Source: Astrocystis sublimbata (lineage: Eukaryota; Ascomycota; Sordariomycetes; Xylariales; Xylariaceae). Taken from it: a stretch of 64,000 nucleotides of DNA. The number at the start of each line of letters is the position of its first letter. Positions within the stretch are counted from its first letter, which is position 1. The translations under genes and the position numbers were made by a program. Below, piece after piece: positions 43,325 to 55,388 of this stretch. The notes below the pieces were generated by a model that was given only the letters and a program-made list of their open reading frames with translations, was not told the DNA's origin and made no database searches. Location of the stretch: positions 496,001 through 560,000 of the forward strand of contig JAJNNY010000013.1 in assembly GCA_022453515.1 (NCBI GenBank). The letters are read 5' to 3'.

Positions 43325-46300
43325 GGGCGGTGTGGGTATTGGCGTATGTATAAAGATGCTGCGAGGGATGCCCTCGGGGCTATAGTGTGGATATTGAGAC
43401 CATGGGAAAGCGGTCGGTTGCTTGAGCTGGAAAGCAAGGGAGTCGGGAGAAACTGCGGGCGAAGGAAGTCGGGACAGGCAGGCAGCCGGTCGTCGTGGTG
43501 CTACGCGGTGCTTCCCGCAAATTCAAGGAATGTCTCAGGTGTCGATGTAAGGGACGTAAGGCGAGCCGACCAGAGCCGGTTCAGAATGCAAATGCAAAGA
43601 GGCGGGCGGTTGCGCCGGGTTCCTCCGTCACGAAACTCTGCGGAGGCGGCGGAGGCGCTGATGGGTAGGGCTGGACTCGGCTTGCTCGCTGGCTGCGCAA
43701 ATCCAGGATGCCGGAATGTCTGAAAGTGACTGACTTGAATATCCAGTTGGGTTGGTTATGTACGTGAAGGAAGACGTCAAAGAGTCGACTGGCTGGATGC
43801 TGGAAGGGTCGCTGGCAAGCGGTGGCCCCGTGGCAATTGCTGGGGAAGGGAGGATCGTTGTAGGTACCTAGTACACCCTTGGGCATTGGGCCTTGGCGTC
43901 GTGCCGAGTCTCATTATTACAGCATCGGCCCAAAGACGTCCAATGTTGGCTTAGTGCGCCGTGACAATTACCCCAGTGTGAATACAGTGTGTATTTACAA
44001 ATTTGTGGCAATGATCAATTAGCCTACACTGTGCCACGAAGTTTCCAAATCCTGTCTGACCCGAGGTCGATATTACCTCGAGCTCAAGTGAGAATAATCA
44101 AATAAATGTTCGCCTGTCTATTGACAAGTATTCATCTTGGTACATTAGAAGCCTGCGAGTGTGCGAATCCCCTCGCCCGTGTGTATGTATCTGATCTGCA
44201 GGTTGCGCATGATACGCTCTTCGTCTAAGTAAGTGCCCATCTACCTCGATCAACAAATTGCAACTATCACATATCCGGGTTATGCATGTGATTCCTAATA
44301 ACCTTGAAGTGTCTGGCTCAACCGAGGCGATTGGCGCTGGAGTCAGTCAGTCAGTCATGATAACTTCTAGCGATAATCCCAATGTACTAAACACTAGCCA
44401 CCTCGGCTCTGAGTTCACAAGAGCCTATTCTATCCGAGTCAGACCACCATGGAATCGAAGTGGTTCTATATGCAGCTGTATGCATATTGGGTGACTCGAA
44501 CTGTCGAGGACTGTCCGTGTACAACAGAGACATGGAGAAATGGAAACACTGCGAACAATCCCACTATGAACTGCGCAACAAGCAGACAGATCATGCAGTT
44601 CGATTAATTCCCATTCTCACATTTCGCATTGTTCCCCTTCAACACGAATCGATCAAGTCGAATTCCGTTTTTAAAAAAATAAAAAAAATAAAATAAAAAG
44701 TCTCTAGTTTCGTTGGGTGACGTAGGGAATCGAAAGGTCTTTCCGTCCTTCTACTCTACAAACATCTTCCAAGTTATCGCGTTTGCAGTGTCGCCGCCAA
44801 GGCCAAAAGATAGGTCTCTGCCGTTTTTTGTTTTCACTCCTCAAAGGCGGCCATCAAGAAAGAGAGTTTGGTTGCGCGTGGTATGACGTCTTGGTTCGGA
44901 TACTCTGCGATCTACGTACGCCAGCCATCTGGGCTTGTTGGCCTGATTGGCTGAACGACACACGAACTACAGTAGCTTGCAGTTCGGGAGGATGCCGGTG
45001 TAGGTTAGCCCAGTCAGATGAGCATAACATCGTCATAAATGTCATATCTGGAGGCTGCTTGAGGGTGGTAGCTTGTGCATTAGATAGTAGGAATTGTATT
45101 TGTTGTGCTGATAACCTGTTCTTCGTCAGCATTTGTCCCTCGGCTCCCTTGTCTCATCTACTAGTACTGTATGATGCCGAATCTCTTGTTCGAAATCCCA
45201 GCATCTTGTCTACTAGTAGTAGTGATTTGCCCCGCCAAATGTAGCTTTGATGGCTAGGGAGCTCCGACTGGCATAAGCCAGCAGCCAGGCTGCATGTGAG
45301 GCCGCCTGGGGAAACACTCTTCGTTGGTACGTTACAAAAACACCAGCTCGTTGAGTCCGATGCAGTGAAAGCAGAATGAATAAAAGCCAGAAGGAAGGAG
45401 CAGCATGCCCGTGTCGAGTTCTCAATACTCCCCTGTTTAAGTAGTCCCCTGAATCCAAGTCTGCAGATTGCGTTGGGACGAACAATGATCGGACAAATGT
45501 CATCAAGGTCCTGAAACATGATCAGGGACGCTGAGGATTGCTTCAGACCGGCTAGAGGGGCCAGTGCTGTGCATCAGCATGTACCTCCCCAGGTACCTGA
45601 GACCCACTCCAGGGCTTCCCGAGACCGTTGGGTTCTGCGGCCTGCACCCACTGCTGCACCAATCAGCAATGCCAAGAGGTATTTGTCTATGTCTAGCGCT
45701 GCAGCAGGTACTAGCGGGGTACCTGTCAACCGGGTTTAGAGCGTTTAGAACAGCTTCAGCTGCGCTCGGGTCTGCAAGATGGCGACTGCAGGCCCCGGGG
45801 CAGCAGCAGGCTCGGCAGGGAGGATAGCGCTGCAGGGAAGGTGCTGCACTCACATGTAAACTCCACCTTGTCATCATCATCATCCAGAGCTTCTTTTCTT
45901 ATCTTTTGCGCCCGCCATCTTCCAAGTTGTGTGAAGGGCCTACTCCCACCCACGCTGACCTCCTACACAGTCCTATCTCCTGTCTACATCATCATCATCA
46001 TCACAACTTCACCTACAGCCCAGCCCTGCCCTGCTGTGACTGTGCTCTTGTTGGTTTTTTTGACTATCAAGTATCCCACCACTGCTGGATCAGCCTGTTT
46101 ACCAAACCTGTTGCATCATCATATCCGCCCACCCCGGTCCTCCTGCCGATCGCCCTACGCGCATTGTGAAAACTGCGCGCTCTCCGGATGCAACAACCTC
46201 TCCTCGCAACGCTACGTCGTATCGCGTCTTTGCACTGGCATCTCCCTTCCTACCTACCTAGAACAAAGAACAGCTTGCCCGTGAACTCCGAATGAGAGAC

Positions 46301-46375
46301 GCATAACCAACCACTGACCATATTTGAGACCAAGTCCATTCCCTAGCTGATACTGCGACTGCCTCTTCTACTGCC
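43325..46375. promoter_or_regulatory. Divergent intergenic region (Doa10 / Ala-Ser-rich protein)
   Basis: A 3.05-kb gap between divergent genes. The proximal 500 bp on the Doa10 side is GC-rich leader-like DNA. An A-rich block lies at 44669-44698. Two short CAT microsatellites occur at 45871-45885 and 45987-46002. A pyrimidine-rich leader with CTACCTACCTAG precedes the plus-strand gene (46240-46261). Several open frames exist, such as 44783-45244, but none has a domain signature. Confidence 0.45.
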
Positions 46376-49300
46376 ATGGCCGTCACCACGGATGGCAAGA
46401 GGCAGCAGCCGCTCGCCAACGGCTCCTCCCACAAGGCATCCAAAGTCCCCAACGGCGTCAATGGCGTCAACGGTATCAACGGTGTCAACGGCGTTAAAGG
46501 CGCCAATGCACAGGCTGTTTCCGTGCCGCTAAAAAAACGTGCATCTTCCAAAAAACAGAAAGGCTTTTTTGCCTGGTCGTTCAGTGTAGCTGCCAGGTAC
46601 GTACGCCCCTCACCTTTCGCTCCTCTTGAGGGCTCCCATCGCTGACCCTTACTCTCTATTGTCTCCTTCGTACAGACTCTTCACATGGTACTGCATCATC
46701 TCGATATTATTTCGCTGCCCAGCTTCGCTCGACGCGTGCGATGAGACGTCTCCCAAGATATGTAAACCGTACTTCCAGGCCAGAGAGGCCGTTGCACCCC
46801 ATGTCACACCCTACTACGATGCCTACGCCGCCCCCTACGTCGACCTGGCCCGTCCTTACTATGTCAAGCTTGATCGGACCATCATCACACCCGGCCGCAC
46901 GTACGCTGTGAAATACGGAGCACCTCGCGTTGTTCAGGCCCAGGCCTACGGACGCGCTCAGTGGGCGAAGAGCGTGCAGCCCCAGGTCCTGAAGTATCAA
47001 GCTTTGGCCAAGACACAGTACGATCAGACCATCTCCCCTTACGTCGATAAGGCTGCCGTCAACGTCGCGCCTTACTACGACATTGCTCGGACCAATGCCT
47101 TGCAAACCTACCACGAAATCCTTGTGCCAGCTTATACCTTTGTGCAGCCCTACGCCTTACAGGGCTACGACGCCGCTTATGGTGTCACCAAGGATACCGT
47201 CATTCCTTCGACGGTCTGGGCATGGACCAGGACATATGCTTTCCTTGATGCCGCTGTCTGGCCCCACGTGCGTGATGTCTATGTCTTGAAGGTAGAGCCA
47301 CAGCTTGTACGTATCGGCGAAAGACTTGGCAGATACAACGAGAAGATCTCCAAGCCTGTTGCAGAGGAGCCCGAGCCGTAAGTTCTTTCAACATCCTCTA
47401 AACTCTGTTCCGTTCGCTCACAAGTCGCTAGGGTTGCGTCGAAAATCTCATCCTTCGTCAAACCCACCTCATCCGCCTCATCCACAGTCTCCTCGTCTAT
47501 GGAGCAGTCTACACAATCCGCATCACAAGTGGCCGATCCCGAGCCCTCCACCAAGTCCGAAGAACAGCCAGAGATGGAGGTCAAGTCCAACGAAGCGCCA
47601 AAATCGAAGGAAGAGATCCGTGAACACGCTGCTAAAGAAGTGGCAGATGACCTAGCACAATGGGAGGGCAAATTTACTCAGGTTGCAGAAGAAGGCGCTA
47701 CTGAGATTGAGGATCGCATCGACGAGATCTCGACGCGCATGATCGATAACCATGCCAACTCTATGGGTGTGTCTCTCGTTAAGCAATTGAACTCCACCGT
47801 CCACACCGAGCTTGAGAGTCTCAAAAGCGCCATTCTTGATATCTTGCAAAGTAGCAAGAGCGATTCTAAGGCTATTGACGAGAAGGTCGCCGCTGCGGTT
47901 CGTGATGCTGGCCTCAAAATTAAGGATAAGGCCCAAAACATCCGAGACTGGCGGCGCAGCTATGAACAGGGGACTGAGATGGCCGTCACCAAAGCCGCGC
48001 AGGAGCATTTCAGCATTCTCGAGCAAACTCGGGACCTGGCGATCCAGAGGATTGGCATGAAGTGGGCTTGGATGGACGGCGTCACTTACAAGCATTGGCA
48101 GCAATATCACCAGCTCCGTGCCCGCTTCGACGAGTGGATAGACGACCTCAAGCGTCTGATCACGACCCACCCAGGCCTGGTCGCTGCGCAGACTGCGGGC
48201 ACTAACGTGGAGGACGAAGGTATGGCTATTGCTCACGAGGCAGCAGCGGATCTAGGAAAACTAAAGCAGGTGGCGTCGTGGAAGGCCTTTGCGGAAGACT
48301 ACACCGACGACTTTGACAGCAATAGAATGCAATTGGCCGCCGAGGCAGTTGAGAAACGAATTGCTGAAGCGGCTGAATCGGCACGCTCGGCAGCCGAGGC
48401 TGTCGTGGATGGGGTCAAGAGCGGCGTTGGCGCTGCAGAAGAATCTGCGAGCGAGACCATCAGTTCAGTTGCTGCGGATGCTGAAGAGGCAGAAACTGTT
48501 GTTGTCTCGTTGGCCGAAGCAGCTGAGAGTGCCATCGACGAGCCATCCACCAGTGCAGCTCAACCCATTGAGGATCTTCCAAGCTCCGAGCCCATTGATG
48601 GACCAGAGCAAATTGAAGAGACCATCTTGGAGTCGGGTGATTTTCCGATTCATTCAGTCGACGAAGACGCCACTGCAACTCCCGTGAAGTCGGCTATGTT
48701 CGGAGCAGCAGCCGAGTCCGTGCCTACGCGAAAGCCCGTTTTGGACGAGGAAGTCTACTCCTCGGCCTCGAGTGTGGTCTCTGTGGCTCAGTCAGATGTA
48801 CCCGCAAGCATCACATCTGCCGCACAATCTGCCTATACCGCCGCTATTGCTGAGGCAGCGAACCAATATTCGCGCGCCATGTCCGTCGTATCTGTTCAAG
48901 TATCTGGCGAGCCAAAGCCCGCCCATGAAGAGATGTTCAGCTCAGTGTCCAGCGGATACTTCGGTGCGTTGGCTGCCGCTAACTCACGACTGAACGAGGC
49001 CATGACAGCTGCTTCCCAAAATGTCTACGGTACCCCAACAATTCAGTGGATCCCAGGCATGCCCACGGTGCCATCGCTCGACTGGGAACGCGTCCAATCC
49101 ATCGCGCAGCTCAAATATCAGGAATCCGTTGACTGGGCATCCGACCAATACGAATCCGCCAAGGTCGCTATTGGCGCCGCCGAGCCCACCCCCAGCACCT
49201 ACCTCGAGGGAGCAGAGAAGCAGGCCGAAAAGTTGCTCGACCAAGCCAGGCACAACTACTACGCAGGTGTAGGCATCGCTCATGCTCGATACACCGAATT

Positions 49301-50054
49301 CCTGTCTGCTGCTTCGACCGCAGTAAGCTCTTTGACGGCTACACCCACACCAACCAACCTCCAAGGGTCGGCCTCGTCCGTTGCTTCTGACCTGCAAGGC
49401 TCAGCATCTTCTGCCGCTTCTGTTGCCGGTGAAGCTGCGGAGTCGGTAGCATATTCTGCTAGCGCAAGTGCCTCGTCCGCCGTCTCCGCCGCTGGCGAGG
49501 CTGTTGGGTCAGTCGCATCATCTGCTGGTGACCTAGCTGGAAACGCAAAGGACTCCATTGAGGAAAGTTGGGAAGCATTGGTGAGCCGCGTGAGCTCCCA
49601 GGTGTACGGTGCCCCTACTCCGACTCCATGGTACGAAAACCTGTACGCGGCGGCAGGCGACCGTGCGTCTCAGGCCGGCGATCTTGCTGCGTCTGCTACC
49701 GAGGCGGTTGCTCACCAGATCTCCGACGCCGCCGCCATAGCGGATGTATATGCTGCCTCCGCCAATGCCGCTGCTTCATCTCAATATGCTGCGATGAGCT
49801 CTCTCGTGTCCGAGTTAGTAGTTGGAAAAGAGCCTAGCTACACCGAGTCCGTGTACGCTCGCCTTTCCAGCGCCTACGCGACAGGGCTCGCTTCAGTGTC
49901 TAGTCTTGGCAGTGTTGCGTCCGCCACTGCTGCCAGTGCTGCTAGCGTAATGAGTGACGCCGCCAGCTCTGGTGTCGATGCCGCGGGCGAGAGTATCGCT
50001 GCTGCGACAGATAAGGTGAAAGAGGCGGTGGACCATATCAAGGACGAGCTATGA
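46376..50054 (+). CDS. Ala/Ser-rich membrane-associated protein of the fungal 'hoxa13' annotation group
   Basis: Exons 46376-46596, 46676-47377 and 47432-50054 give 3,546 nt (1,181 residues). Residues ~25-43 contain an NGV/NGI tandem repeat. A single hydrophobic segment LFTWYCIISILF sits right after the first intron (~75-86). Then come Tyr/Pro-rich repeats with PYY and PYV spacing, a charged coiled-coil-like region (~330-650) and a C-terminal third of Ala/Ser-rich amphipathic repeats with recurring V-x-G-x-P-x-P and SSAY elements. Fungal homologues are often labelled 'transcription factor hoxa13', but I see no homeodomain or other DNA-binding motif. The architecture looks more like a lipid- or membrane-surface protein, e.g. 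on the ER or lipid droplets. This is an inference from amphipathic repeats; the function is unknown. Confidence 0.85.
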
Positions 50055-53000
50055 GGAAGTTCCTGGCCTGCATCATATTCTGGTGGCTCAGGTAGTGCGA
50101 AATCAAAACTTGATATAGATTCGCTACTAATGCCTGCGTGTTGATCTGACGATCTTCGCATTCGGTTTTTTTTCGTACTGCTGAATTTTCACTCATTTGG
50201 CTTCATCATATTATACCCTGTGTATTCCTTATCTGGTCCTTCCCCTTTACCTAGCCTTTCATCACCTAGCTACTACCTACCTCCAAGTACCTACCTTGTC
50301 CAAACTGGAATAAGGAAAATCTTGTCGCCTTACTTGCTCATTCCCATACGGGTGCTCGAGTTTGCATTCCCCGCCACAAGATACTGGTCAATTCACGTTG
50401 CAGCCGGTTACTACGCTTTGTTCGCGCCATACCACTGTGGCGATATGTCACATTTGAGTTAGAGAGGCTTGGGATGTGTTGGGAAATAATGAAATGAGTT
50501 TGGTCAAGTCGAGTTGCCTGGAGACAACTAGGAGGAGGCGAGGAAGAGAGGCGGAAAAGCGACTTGTAATTGAAATCGCGGCGCGACTTGGAGAGCACAG
50601 GACACACAAAGAAACGCGTGCTTCTCGAATGTTTTGGGAAGAGGGGACGGAAGGAATGACTTAAGCTGCATGAGCTTGCGGTTGAGCTTGTACGATATCG
50701 TCAATACATGGTAATAGGTATGGAGGTACAACTCATATGATCTTAATAAATTATGTTATATTTGGTTACCTTTGCATTTTATGATGTCCCTGCTATTGAG
50801 TCATAACTTGAATTGACGGTGGTTGCACCATGGGTCGGCCTCTAATTTGCTGTATTTTGGCTCTACCCGAGAGTATTCCCAAATCTCTAAACCTGTACGG
50901 AGGACAAACAGGTTGTTTGGAGCTAGACCTGTTCCCCTTGCCGGTATGGGATCTTTTTCTAACCCTGATGATACAAATTTGATGTCTATGTTCCGTCTCT
51001 ACAACAGGTTAATGTTACAATAGTTTATGAGGGCATCTGGAACCTCTTGGTTTCTGGACAATAATTATTGCCACTTCAAAGTCGTGCACCTCGTGCTAGT
51101 GATTTCCATCATCAACCTATACTCGATATTTTCATTCTCATTCTCGTAGCGTGATAAGTTCCAGGGTAACAACATTCAAGCAGGTTCCAATGTCTCGCCG
51201 TAGGAGAAATAACAACTTGTAAAGATTCGGAAATGTACTAATAAGACCTCATGTCTTAAGGAGTATGACATAGCAAATGACACTTCAAGGGACATAAATT
51301 GAAATAGGATAAGAATGACCATTGCTTATAATGAATTTATATGTATCATCGTGTCAAATCCTTTTGCACCAGAGTGAAGGAATATCCACGTAGACAAATA
51401 GAATAATAGGGGTAAAGTGTCAATTCTATTGATTCCTGGGCTCTCCCATATAGTGGGAGTCGCCTAGTCCTTATATACACAGATCTTGTAGCCCATACAG
51501 CCCTCTACAAGGGAGTCTCTCGGTCATGGTGAGGCTCATCCTACCTTGGCACCTGACACATCGCTAGATTTGCGTATTCCATCTTCTGTCGGAGCTTTAT
51601 ATTTTAATAACACAAATATGTCTACAATAATTGCCTCCCAATCGCAAACTAACATTGAGGATGGTCAATATTAGCCAATTGGTATAAAGGCACTATATGA
51701 TGAAGCTCTCTTGTTACCAGTACCAGGCTGCATCCTGTGTAAGAGTCCCACTATTGATGCGATAGCAAGAGTGTTAGAGAGCACTCTCATCATTGCCAGT
51801 CTTATCTTAGTTAGTCTCGACATATTTATCAAGACTACTAGCTTGATCGACATTACTAGCAACAGCCCCCCGAAACCGGAAGGGCTGCTTTTGAATGCAC
51901 GTGCTTCCCTTCCTTACTCTGTAACGTGATCAACGTCTTTGTACAATGTACCTTTGGGGACTGGTCGTGAGATACACAGACTTTGGGTGGCGTGCTTCTT
52001 GAAAGCACCATGCAGGAGGATTACCACTCCACTCGGCGCTTTAACCGCGAAATGGAATAGTAATAATCTGGAGCGTGGGACCCGCCTTGAGGTAGTACAG
52101 TACAGCACTCGCTTGGTTCATGCAGGGCAAGCCTCAATATGCAGTGGAATCCCTTGCGCTTGCACAGGAGGAAGAGTTATCTAAGGGGGTACGTCTTCGG
52201 CACGGAATGAAACATACGTTAATGGTATACCACTCTGAGGGAGGTGGAAGAAAGGTGCAACTGCTTTCAGTTCGCAGAGTTGTATTTCGTGACACTCGTC
52301 GTAGGTTCGGCTTTATTAGCTATTATGAGGAACGGTTTTAAAAGTAATGGCCTATCGGAGTCAATGTCAAGCCACTTACGTATCTTATCGTTTCTGCGAT
52401 ACACCTTCATCGAATTGATTTGAATTAAATGGTTACACTTGCAGCATTTGATATCTTTTGGCACTTACTTCGTGCATAATCCATCCGTATGTTGGTCAAG
52501 ATAATTTACCTTTCGACATTACCTAACAGTTCCTCATTTTTTGACATGGGGTATCGCTTATATGTATAAACTTTTGCAAAATGGGAGCTGGTGCCTCAGC
52601 TAATTAGTAATGACAGAGCATAATGCTAACATCGAAAGATATGTTCGCTATTTTCATGTCTTCGATTTCAGCATTGGCTACTTAGTAGTATCAAAACTCT
52701 CCCTAGGCACTTCGATATAATCATATATGCGGCGCTTGCTTGTGCTCATCGAGCTTAAAAGGGTGTGTGAATTGAAACTGTAGCCTGTAGACGATCTAGA
52801 TACAGAAGGTATGTGGTAATATTGCGTGAATTTCTTTATACTGGATAGATACTTCGTGCTCTATCGCCGAACGCTTCAACCCGAGTGCCCAGATCCCTCT
52901 GCTTCAGTTCACAATCTGACGTGAAGGTGGGTAGTATCGAGGGTGTGAGTACCCTATCACCAAATTGGATAATGCCTCACAGCTGCATGGAATCGCCAGG

Positions 53001-54533
53001 TTATAGCTAAGCCACGATGACCAGAGTGGAGCAGAGGCCTCGATGAGGCTAAGATTATTCGACAGTTGAGAGGATGACCACAGTAATTAGTTATGCCTTG
53101 CGCCAATTTGAGAAGCCCCCTATTGGCTAAGTTGATGTGAGGACGAGTATCTCCAGATCGTAAGGTCGCTAGTATGAGTGGGAGGGCTTCACATTCCCAT
53201 GTTAAATCCGACTTAAATTTCCGACTTACGGATCTTGGGGTTTGTAACATTGGTAGAAATAATTCGTTTAAGCGATGAACTATCTTGGGAATCTGTACCT
53301 TGCAGATGCCTTGGCCAAAAGTCTAGAACACGATTACATTCTATGATGGCGAAGGGGAATCTGGGGTGGTTGGAAGAGTTTCGAGCTCGCTTGATGCATG
53401 ATTAATCTCAGCACCGAATGCGATGACGCCAAGTTAAAATGTTGAATCGTTTACGTATAGGCGATCTTTTGTATCAATATCGTTCGACTCTTGGTTGGCA
53501 TGGCTCTGCGGTATTTGATGCCTAGGCCTGAATAATTGATTCAATTACATGGGGGCAGCACCACAATCAACCTTTGCACTAGCTCGAACACAGTTTCCAG
53601 AGGTCAGTGTGAAGGCATATTATAAAGCAAGTTATTGGCCCGTCGCAGGTCCGTATCTACCTACCTAGGTAAGCTAGATGCATATTTGGGCAAATGCTCA
53701 CATCGGGAGCCTCAGCATGGGTACTTGTTTTGTCAAGATTGACGAGAAAACATAAGAAGATTCTGACCCTAGCCGGCCGAAAAACCTCCCGCTCTACGCA
53801 TGTGCAATTGTACTACTAATACTACAGTACTGCTCTCTCGTGTAAGTAGGTTGCTAGTGGATATTTATATCGTGCCTGATTCGCTGCACACCTTGCAAAC
53901 GCAGGCGAGGACTTGGTTCAACGCAGCCTCATGAGCCCAAAAATGGACTTTTCCTTACGCGAGATTAGTAGTAGAGGGTCGAAAAGGGCCAATGTCGCAT
54001 GCGTATCACTTGATGCGATCCCATTGATCGTGGACATCAGCACTGCAGCTCGTTAGGATTTCTGAATCCTGCCCGCCTGCTATCGACAGGGATCGTCGCC
54101 AGGTATTTGATGTTGCTAAATATGGCATCCATACTACTGCGCCGCCTCGCTGGTGCCATCTTATGATTGGTAGCATCGTCTTTCAGCTTAGGCATTCCGG
54201 AAAACTCCGCACCTAAACTAACTATCGTCAATTCCCACACCCAGCGTGGTATTTCTCATTGCATGGGTCATTGTGCAGGGTGTAAGGCATAGTAAACAGG
54301 ACCCTGCAATTACTACTTGCATCGTCGTAGGTGGCGTATCTGAAAGAAAAGCAGTATCTACATATGTTTACATAGAATTGAGAATATCTATATCTAGAGC
54401 GCCTTCACCTTCGGAATAAGTCTTCTTTTTGCAAGCTCATCATCCTTCTTCCTTCGTCTCTCATCCTCTTCGTCCTGCACGACTGTCACTCCTTCTTAAC
54501 AAAATCAATTTTTAATAAAACATTATTTTCAAA
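50055..54533. other. Gene-poor region, 4.5 kb
   Basis: No reading frame on either strand has recognisable homology, and the frames are short. The DNA is AT-rich, with stop codons frequent in all frames. The palindrome-bearing string CTACCTACCTAGGTAAG is at 53657-53673. A fragment at 51711-51929 (plus) reads like ordinary protein but cannot be extended. I found no transposase, integrase or terminal repeat. A pyrimidine-rich leader of the HD-domain gene fills the last ~120 bp. Confidence 0.45.
54419..54500 (+). promoter_or_regulatory. Pyrimidine-rich leader of the HD-domain gene
   Basis: An almost continuous CT tract (CTTCTTCCTTCGTCTCTCATC in its centre) ends about 35 bp before the ATG. Such tracts just upstream of or at the transcription start are common in well-expressed genes of filamentous fungi. 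The start itself has a good context, TCAAAATGAAG. Confidence 0.55.
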
Positions 54534-55388
54534 ATGAAGTTCTCAGGTCTCGTTACCGGACTGGCTGTCGCTGGCGCTGTCTCAGCCGCCCGTATTCCCA
54601 ACAAAAAATTGCCAACGACTAAGATCGCCAACATTGAGGTCGTTGACACTCCTTTGGTTCGGGATGCCGTGGAGCTCATCAAGGAATTCATTCCTCTCCA
54701 GCCTTACCTATACAACCACTTGATGCGCTCGTGGTTGTTTGGTGCTGCTGCTTTCAACAACAACGCCACACTCAAGGCTTCGGTCGATCTTGAGCTCCAC
54801 GCCATCGGCACCATGCTTCACGACTTGGGCTGGGACAGTGAGTTGTCCCATCAGCTTGAGCGTTCACTGAGTTGTTTTACTAATCAATCTGCAGTGCGCA
54901 AGGACACCAAGTGGCACAGCGAAAGCCAGCCCTTCGAAGTCGACAGCGCCTTGGGTGCCGTCGCCTATGTCAAGGAGCACAAGGCTGGGTGCTGGAACAG
55001 TGTTCGTCTTGAGAAGATGTACGACGGCATCGTCCTTCAGGGTATGGGCTCATACCTGGCTGGCAAGAACATCGACAGCAACTGGATCGTCAAGAGTGTC
55101 GAGTTTGAGTTCCCGGGCCCCCGCTCCCCTCTGATCCGCAACGAGGACTACGACACCATCCTGGCTGAGTTCCCCAACGACACCGTCTTCCGGGGATCCA
55201 ACGAGACCTTCACTTACCTCGCCCTCACCAAACCTGCCGGAACGCGGGGCACCTTCATCGACTACTTCGGAACCGCTTACGTTCCTGGATACGGCGAGCA
55301 GAGCCACGTCGCCTTCGATCTCATCACCGGCGGTGCTGAGATGGAGAAGAAGATGTACCCCAACGCCACTTTCGTGTCGCACCTTTAA
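54534..55388 (+). CDS. Secreted-looking HD-domain protein (cyanamide hydratase-like)
   Basis: An HD-superfamily metal-dependent hydrolase-like protein. An N-terminal signal peptide is clear: MKFSG followed by a hydrophobic core and a cleavage site near AVSA-AR (~18-19). Four N-x-T sequons (after residue 70) fit passage through the ER. The HD signature appears as His62, His89 and the pair His96-Asp97 in LHDLGWD. Fungal cyanamide hydratases and related HD proteins share this DLELHAIGTMLHDLG arrangement. An in-frame 57-nt intron at 54838-54894 (GTGAGT...TACTAATC...GCAG) is very likely spliced, turning the 284-codon frame into 265 residues and joining GWD-M-RKDTKW. The substrate is unknown. No neighbour within 3.7 kb suggests a pathway. 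Confidence 0.85.
   Translation: MKFSGLVTGLAVAGAVSAARIPNKKLPTTKIANIEVVDTPLVRDAVELIKEFIPLQPYLYNHLMRSWLFGAAAFNNNATLKASVDLELHAIGTMLHDLGWDSELSHQLERSLSCFTNQSAVRKDTKWHSESQPFEVDSALGAVAYVKEHKAGCWNSVRLEKMYDGIVLQGMGSYLAGKNIDSNWIVKSVEFEFPGPRSPLIRNEDYDTILAEFPNDTVFRGSNETFTYLALTKPAGTRGTFIDYFGTAYVPGYGEQSHVAFDLITGGAEMEKKMYPNATFVSHL
54838..54894 (+). other. In-frame 57-nt intron inside the HD-domain gene
   Basis: It has donor GTGAGT, a branch site TACTAAT 17 nt before the end, and acceptor CTGCAG. It has no stop and is a multiple of three, so it is hidden in the open frame. Removal deletes a hydrophilic insert directly after the HD motif. Confidence 0.85.

Noticed and set aside
42914..43723. 269-codon plus-strand frame opposite the Doa10 start
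   Set aside because: It is antisense to the RING-CH region, whose C4HC3 motif proves the minus-strand gene. The frame has no domain and results from GC-rich codon bias.
44340..44358. AGTC microsatellite
   Set aside because: Only about four units; no functional or structural significance visible.
53657..53673. CTACCTACCTAGGTAAG as a regulatory palindrome
   Set aside because: Such CCTAGG-centred strings are frequent in intergenic DNA of filamentous ascomycetes, and no gene lies close to it.
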